Positions 57,650 through 64,000 of a stretch of 64,000 nt of DNA are shown one piece after another. How positions within the stretch are numbered: position 1 is the first letter of the stretch; the number at the start of each line of letters is the position of its first letter. Made by a program: the position numbers and the translations under genes. The notes under the pieces are model-generated. The model made no database searches. It was given only the letters and a program-made list of their open reading frames with translations, and was not told where the DNA came from. Location of the stretch: contig CM074858.1 of assembly GCA_037501455.1 (NCBI GenBank), forward strand, positions 19,642,501 to 19,706,500. The letters are read 5' to 3'. Source of the DNA: Lantana camara (lineage: Eukaryota; Streptophyta; Magnoliopsida; Lamiales; Verbenaceae).

Positions 57650-60600
57650 TGTAACGCCCCGATGAGGGCATCCACGCCTATCCCGCGCTACTGACCTAGC
57701 TTGTATATAGAATTGCTATCCATATACCCGCCAAGTACGAAGCAAGCGGTGACAAACGGACAACCTAGCTAGGTGGTACTAGACTCACAAAGCGAGTAAA
57801 CAAACACAAGTATGCGGAAGCTTAAATCATGACATATCAAGTGCATAAATTCATTCATTCACCAAAAGAAGTGACCACCACGGTCCAGCATGAAAAGCTC
57901 AAACTACGGAATGTAAAATCATCCTACTGACCATCACGGTCCAAACTAGCATAATAAAACATCATACATATTAAGTCCATAATTCCCAAAACAAAGCATA
58001 AGACATAAGTAACAAAGTATGCTACAAACATAACGAGTACAAACTAGACCACTTAAACAAGACTCTCAAAAGACCCCGCCTAGCTTGACTCCAAAACGCA
58101 ACCTTCGGACACGAAAGGTAAAGGGAGTCAGCTCAAAGGAACCGGTGAGGAGAAGTTAACAATATATAGGATATACAAGGTTCAATGCATGCTCAAATAA
58201 AAGTGTTCATGATCCGTAATGGTTTTCAATACAATGCAAGTTTTAGAAAATATAGATCATAAACCAAAGCACCGGCTCGGCGAGTACGAGCACTCCATCC
58301 TTACTTCCCAAACCAAAGAAATCAAACCAATCCATCCTAACACCGTTGATGTCAAGGGTGTACATCCCCCGATCATCGCAAAAGATCCATGGAGAAGTGG
58401 GTCCATGAAACCGACCTTCTCCCAAGCTTACCTCAACCCCGAATCCTCCTCGGAGTCTTAGCAAACTTGTCCAAAAGTGGGTACTTCATAAGGGTTCAAC
58501 CGTCCGCCCTTGCGTTCCCGGTCTTACCACTTACTCCGCCCCGAGCGCTATCAAAAGAACCGACCAAGCAAGTGTCCTTGCAAGGTATAACAAAGGCTCG
58601 CTACATAACTCACACATATATAATACTCAAATGAAAGTTCCGAAACCATTTTGGGTATCTATCCGATATACCAAAACTCAAGTTTTACTTGTAAACCGTT
58701 TTCCATATGCAAATATCCATAGTACGAGCAAAGCTCACAAAACTTAGCTTATGAAGCCTACTTATACATTTCGAAAACGGGAGTTTAAATTATCAAATAT
58801 GATAGGCCATATGTGTCCACAGCTTTGAATTCATTTCATAAGTATATATAACTTCTCACCTTTACCAAGAACTCCAAAGGCCAACCACGAGCAACAAACT
58901 ACTCAACCGGAGACACACCACCTAACAAGACAAACGTACCAACAAGGGTAAGACATGACTCGAAACCAATTAAGACGATGCACGGCTTTAAGAAGGAGTA
59001 AACATGCTCATGGTATGCAAATGAATGTCCAAGTATAGAATAAGTTCAATAATGATGATCAAACAACATCATATGAGTCATATAGCAACTTCCAAGTCAT
59101 GACATATACAATTGATAACAAGTAAACCATACTTAGTACAATCTCACACATAATCGAGGCATGCAAGACATTACAATGCATGAAAACATGATTCCAAGTC
59201 ATATATATCATATTAGGGGTGTAAGAAGTGCATAGGAAGTGAAAACGAAGCAAAACGAACAAAATCACAAAAACTCAAATTTTAGATCCGAGAGCACCCA
59301 AACGGGCGTTTGGTGCACAAGAAGGAAATGTAAACGGGCGTTTGGCCCTGGAAAATAGTCACAGTAGCTTCTTACATGGGGGTTTGGTGTTTCAATGCAA
59401 TTTCCACACGGGCGTTTGGCTTGCGGTTGATGCAAAACGAGATTTCGAACATATGCTTGCAAATGGTGGATTTTAGGCTCTAAACACTACTACATCATGC
59501 TTCCAAGTGTATAAAATATGCATAAACAAATTTAAACATCAAATATCATGTTATGATCATTTAGGAATGAATATGCATCAAAATTCCAACAAATTACAAA
59601 CATGAACTTCATCTTCTTCAAGCATTCAAAGCTTCAAACTCAAAAATGGTGAAATCTCCAATCATGCAAGAAACTCAAGGAAATTAATCATATTCTTCAT
59701 GAAGTTGCTCAAGGAACAAGAATCAATCAACAAATCAAGCTAAAACACACAAGAAGGTGAACATGCAAGAATTCTCCAAAAAGCTTCAAAGGTCAACAAT
59801 GGTGGATTTCACATAAGAGCATAAAAGCAAGTAATTCTCATATCAAAATGTTCCCAACATCAAAATAAGCATATTTCCAACAAGAAATTCGAATTCAATC
59901 CAACACACAAGAACCCTAGTTCAAATTCAAGTCAAGAAGCTCAAGAACATAGAACCATGGAAGTAGCACATAAAGCTTACCTTGAGAGTTGAAAATAGAA
60001 GAGAATAACTTTTTCTTGAGTCTCGAATTCCCAGCTTCAATCTCCACTTTTGACTCTTAAAGATGCTTGGAGGTGTTCTTGGTGTTCTTGGAGAAGATGA
60101 ATAGGCTTGAGAGAGTTTGTGTTTGAATCTTGTGAAATAACGTAAAATGAGGTTTTGGGTGTTAAAATCTGATTTTGTTATTAGGGTCACGAACCGGGTC
60201 AATTGGAGCGGGCCAGGAGTGAAATTGGGTCTCAAATTGGGCTAAATTCGGAATTGGGTCATAAGACTTATAAAAAGGTTAACTTTTCGTAGAATGGCCA
60301 TAACTTCTTCGTCCAAACTCCAAATCGAGCGATTCAAGAGCCCACGAACTCGTAATCGAATTACCTACTCAATTTAAACAAGTTCTATCCAGTTTCAGGC
60401 ATAGAAAATAAATTTACCTTTTGGTCCCTAATTTATGCTATAATGTCCAAATAAGCACATTGTTTTGATTAAACACGAAGCATGCTATCAAAGCTCAATA
60501 AGAACAATACGAGCACACAATTAACACATCAATTAGTCACGTATTTTATACAAATCATATATTCCACATAAGTTCAAGCATAACGGTCAATTAAGGCATA

Positions 60601-60682
60601 TTATTCACATAATTCATGCAAAGAAAAGTAAATCGTTCACTCTCGTAACAAGCTAACCTTGATCGAGAAACGGGGCGTCACA
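57650..60682 (-). mobile_element. Solo LTR D with TAGTG target duplication
   Basis: A 3,033-bp LTR on the minus strand, from 60682 (tgtgacgccccg) to 57650 (ggggcgttaca). It is flanked by tagtg at 57645-57649 and 60683-60687. It has a leader with a strong 5' splice site CTCAAG|GTAAGC (59980), the dyad tetrad 59298-59419, the forms of the cggcgagtacgagc and ccgcctagc blocks, and no clear AGTC/GACT hairpin at the usual place (58125-58150). No internal region is attached. Confidence 0.93.
59298..59419. repeat. Dyad tetrad of LTR D
   Basis: CCAAACG-GG-CGTTTGG at 59298-59313 is perfect. Weaker copies are at 59330-59345, about 59372-59387 (atgggggtttgg) and 59404-59419. Aligned on the core, the spacings are 32, 42 and 32 bp. 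Confidence 0.85.
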
Positions 60683-60687
60683 TAGTG

Positions 60688-62384
60688 TATGTTAATATTA
60701 AGTACTAATTGTTATTTCTAAATTTTATTTATATTAATAGGTTAATGAATAATGTATCATGAATTGTTTACCCTATGTAAAATTATGGAAATAAATTGAT
60801 ATCATTTCATGCTCATATTTACGTAAATAACTTGGATGACCTTGTTTTATCTAATTTCCAAATTAAATTTAGCATGGTATGTGTTTGGGATTATTACATG
60901 GAATGTATGGCTCGAGTTAAATTGATTCGTGAAAATTATAAAACGAATGAATATGGAACCTTCACATGTTAAACGTACTTGAACATATTGAGTGAAATTG
61001 CTTAATTTCATGACTTCCCAAAGTCATTTTACTTCTTATGCATCTCATATCATAATCATCGCATGACGTGTGTCATATATGGTTCATTTGGAGTCTTGAG
61101 TCTCATGAGCACGTTATATTGTTCTTGGTACAGTTTTCTCCAGGGCGGAGATGCTGGGTTCCTAGGTTTTCCTCAAGCCTTCTTTTCTTCTTAGTATCGT
61201 TCGGTAAGATGTAGCCACTGGGTTTCTCTACTATTTAGTTAGTTGACCCTATATACTTCTAATGTGTAAAGATTTCGGCCAAAATTTATTATATGTATAT
61301 AGAGTCGTTTGCAAGAGTCAATGATTTTAAGGTAAAACCCTTCTTTTATGAACCTACCAAATGTTTTGGTGAGAATGAATGAATGCACAAACTGGGGCCC
61401 AACGACTTGATGTGAGTGGCTATCCGGGGAGGTATGGGCCGACGGTGATCCCTCACATTAGTTCCAACCAATGTACGGCGTAACCGGACCTCGTTAGGAG
61501 TTAGCGAGGAATGGACGCTGAGTGCCATTTGGGGAGTCATGTAACCCCTTTTGGTCAATGCATGGATGGTTCGAGCCGATCACCCGGCCATCACCCGGAG
61601 GAAGAAGGTGTAAATGTTCATGAATGTGCACGAAAGAATGTAATGCATTAAAGAAAGAAAGAAAGAATGAATGTTTAATGAATTACACAAGGTGTTGGTT
61701 TGAGATAATGCATGCCCACTCGCCGGGCGACGAAAGACCTAATGAAAAATTTGTTGTTATAATCCCTATTTGATGATTTCCTTATCTCACCCACTTGGGA
61801 AATGCTTTAAAAACCTCATTTGGGATTATAACTTGCATGTGAATGTTTAAATATTGTATTATATGATACTTATGCCCATTTTATACCCACCAGTCTCCTA
61901 TAGACTGAACCCGATTTGTTTTTAGTTCATTTGCAGGTCTTGGAGTGCTAGGTGGGGTTCTGAATTTGTCAAGTCTCATATTTAGGTCTAAGTCACTTCA
62001 TACGCACTTTGTACATCAGTTAGCTTATACAAGAATGTATATGTGGAAATGTTATATTTATCAAAATTCAGGACAGGTTTCTAGGGGTAATTTGAACTCG
62101 TACCTTATGATTTCCGATTATGTATAAAATTTCGGGACTAGGTACATATGTTAGTTGAACCCCGTCTTTACGATTGGTATGATTTTCGATTATATGGCCC
62201 CTTCCACAATTGCATTCATCTTGTTGGTTTTGTTTATTTGAGTTTCGTAGTTTAGTTCCCGCCTAGCATAGTGAGTGAGTGAGTCCCCGTTCTCTCTGAA
62301 CTGGCACGTGTATGGATTTCCCATTTCATATACGGGTCGGGTCTGAGTGCGGGGTATGTGGCACCTTGTGTGTGGGGTGCTATA
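60688..62384 (+). mobile_element. LTR A3, segment 2
   Basis: Resumes A3 after solo LTR D. From ggctcgagtt at 60909 it is nearly identical to A2 from about 50602. It has the hairpin CAGTCT-cctat-AGACTG at 61891-61907, a putative 3' splice site ttgcag ending at 61936, and the decayed LTR end ggggtgctata at 62384. Confidence 0.88.
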
Positions 62385-64000
62385 TCTTTCAGTGGTATCA
62401 GAGCCCGGTTGTAAAACCGGTGTTTCCGTGTTGTGATTGAGTCAGTCTAGGTCGTATGGCTTACGAACTACGTGATAATGTGTGCATTGCATCGATCTTG
62501 AGTATGAAATTGCTTTCACTTTTATCTTGTTGAATTACGTGATGCAATCTTACATTGGATCAGTGCCTTTCGTGTTGAATACGTGGCATGAGCATGCACT
62601 AATCACATGCATATATCTTTGAAATGAGTTATGATATATAGGTTATGAAGATACTATCAAACCATAGCCAAGTTTCACTTTAACAACGCCCCATTGCAAG
62701 TTCTTTCTGAGGCATGGAAGGTAGGAAAGATGCACCGGGGAAAAATATAGAGAATTCGAGATGTGTGGCCTTCCTAGATGGAGCTAGAGTTCAAGGGTTA
62801 GGATTCGGAATGGGAGGTTCGACTTTGGAGATGCAATGGTAGAGGGAGATTTGGTGAAATAAGGGTTAATCGTGGGATGGTTGTGACTCAGAAGATCGAT
62901 TTATGTGAATTTACTACTTAGGGTGCTTTAATTTGATTCAACGGGGATTGTTCAGCCTAAGGAGTGGAGTGAATGAACCGTGAAAGTACTTTAGTTCGGG
63001 GTTCGGATTTGGGTGCTCTGGATTTCGACTAAGATGGAAACGAGTCGGGAAGGGATTAGAAGGAGCCAAGTAACATGGTAACTCCATGTTCATGGAAGAT
63101 GATAATGTTAAGGACAGGATTTGAGTTCATTTCCCAAACCCAAGCTGAATTGTCGTGTTGTGAGGTTGAATTAGAAAATATGGAGTAACAAATGGAAAAA
63201 GGCAAAGACTCTTTGAAACGAAATTAATTAAGTATAAGCAATTAGAAAACAGGTTCACTTCACCAATCTAAACCCAGAAAGGACCAGCACGGGAATCTTG
63301 ATCACGGTGATGATGAGAAGTAGGGTTCGGAATCACATTAGGATTTAATTTTGTAAGAGAGTTCGGGCAATGTTGAAATGTTGATTCTCGAGATGAAACT
63401 GGATGCTAACCCCGTGGATGTAGAAGATTTTGGAGATCAAGAAATTCCAATTCCGGACCGTGGAAAATATAAATTGATGTATGAAGAGGCATAGGAATCT
63501 TGAAGACCGTGGGGAAAACAAGGAGGAATCAGCAAGTCAAAGGAAGGTCGTGAGTAGAGAAACGAGGATAAGCTGCCGAACTAATGGCATGCCATCTTTG
63601 TGACAGGTTCCGGATTGTCATAACACGTGCATTATACTTTGCATCAAATTATTTAATTTTTCTTACTTATACTTGTGCGTGCATCCTTATTTGATTTCAT
63701 TGCCTAAGGTGTTGCATATCAAATTGTTACAAGTGTGTCACGTGCATCATCATTTTAACCCGACTTGCATTTTAGTGTTTATTTGCTAGGAAGTTCCTTC
63801 ACCTCATCTATCAAGTATCATTCAACCAAGCCACATCCGAATTTAGATGAAAAGAAGTAATGGGGTTGCATATTACAAGAGAGATAACGTCGGGAAATAA
63901 AGAACTTCAAGTAAGGAAAAGGTTGATGGAAATAGGTTTTGAACATCAAGAGAATTAGAAGAGAAGTTGAAAAGCAAAATATTCGGGTTTTTATTTTAGG
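62385..64000 (+). mobile_element. Second internal region of family A (runs off the window)
   Basis: Primer-binding site tggtatcagagc at 62393-62404, then sequence close to 52093-53720 throughout. Local changes include a replaced segment gctaaccccgtggatgt near 63407 where the first copy has cataggaatcacat. The presence of LTR-internal-LTR-internal in one orientation indicates a tandem element. Confidence 0.88.

Noticed and set aside
57248..57671. Open frames of 117-126 codons in the mitochondrial insert
   Set aside because: They overlap rRNA sequence on both strands. rRNA-like conservation explains the region.

Overview
This window looks like repeat-rich nuclear heterochromatin of a flowering plant, probably a eudicot. 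I find no intact protein-coding host gene, no functional rRNA or tRNA gene and no CRISPR array. It is almost wholly LTR retrotransposons inserted into one another. Evidence: many 2.8-4 kb LTRs with TG...CA ends and 5-bp target duplications, primer-binding sites matching plant initiator tRNA-Met (tggtatcagagc), polypurine tracts, a broken Ty3-type gag, a broken Ty1/copia pol, TRIM-type mini-LTRs, and a piece of mitochondrial 26S rRNA of plant type. I use letters (A-J) as names local to this window.

Layout. 1-851: scrap of an A-type internal region and a tandem TRIM. 852-5212: minus-strand element H with LTR, primer site and gag pseudogene, joined to a scrap of an A-like LTR. 5213-6272: Athila/Tat-like remnant. 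6273-19062: an old plus-strand B-like LTR opened by three solo LTRs, I (6622-9398), E (11150-13942) and F (14655-18577). 19063-43465: a copia pol pseudogene and its LTR, opened by an 11.4-kb inverted/chimeric G complex (19278-30701) and by element B (30890-41880), which itself contains element C (31203-35088). 43466-49272: LTR scrap J, a second copia-like LTR, and solo LTR A1 (45524-49132). 49273-64000: a tandem LTR-internal-LTR-internal array of family A, whose second LTR carries a mitochondrial insertion and solo LTR D (57650-60682).

The most interesting signal is a set of structures shared in architecture, but not in sequence, by these otherwise diverged LTR families. (1) Four dyads per LTR in families H, E, C, A1 and D (three in I). 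Every dyad has the form arm-CG-NN-CG-arm. The arm word is family-specific. Centre spacings follow a short-long-short pattern: 32/52/32, 34/49/34, 32/43/31, 33/46/33 and 32/42/32 bp. (2) A hairpin of AGTC/GACT type, usually with a 5-nt loop and compensatory changes, next to a CCCTC block and just upstream of a putative 3' splice site in nearly every large LTR. (3) Arrays of 7-12 short hairpins near the 3' end of the internal region of A, C and G, with compensatory stem changes. (4) A further covarying hairpin immediately before the polypurine tract of A, B, C and G. Leader, 5' splice site, dyad tetrad, hairpin and 3' splice site occur in the same order along the LTR, which suggests a conserved LTR intron. 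All of this was read by eye. No alignment or folding software was run.
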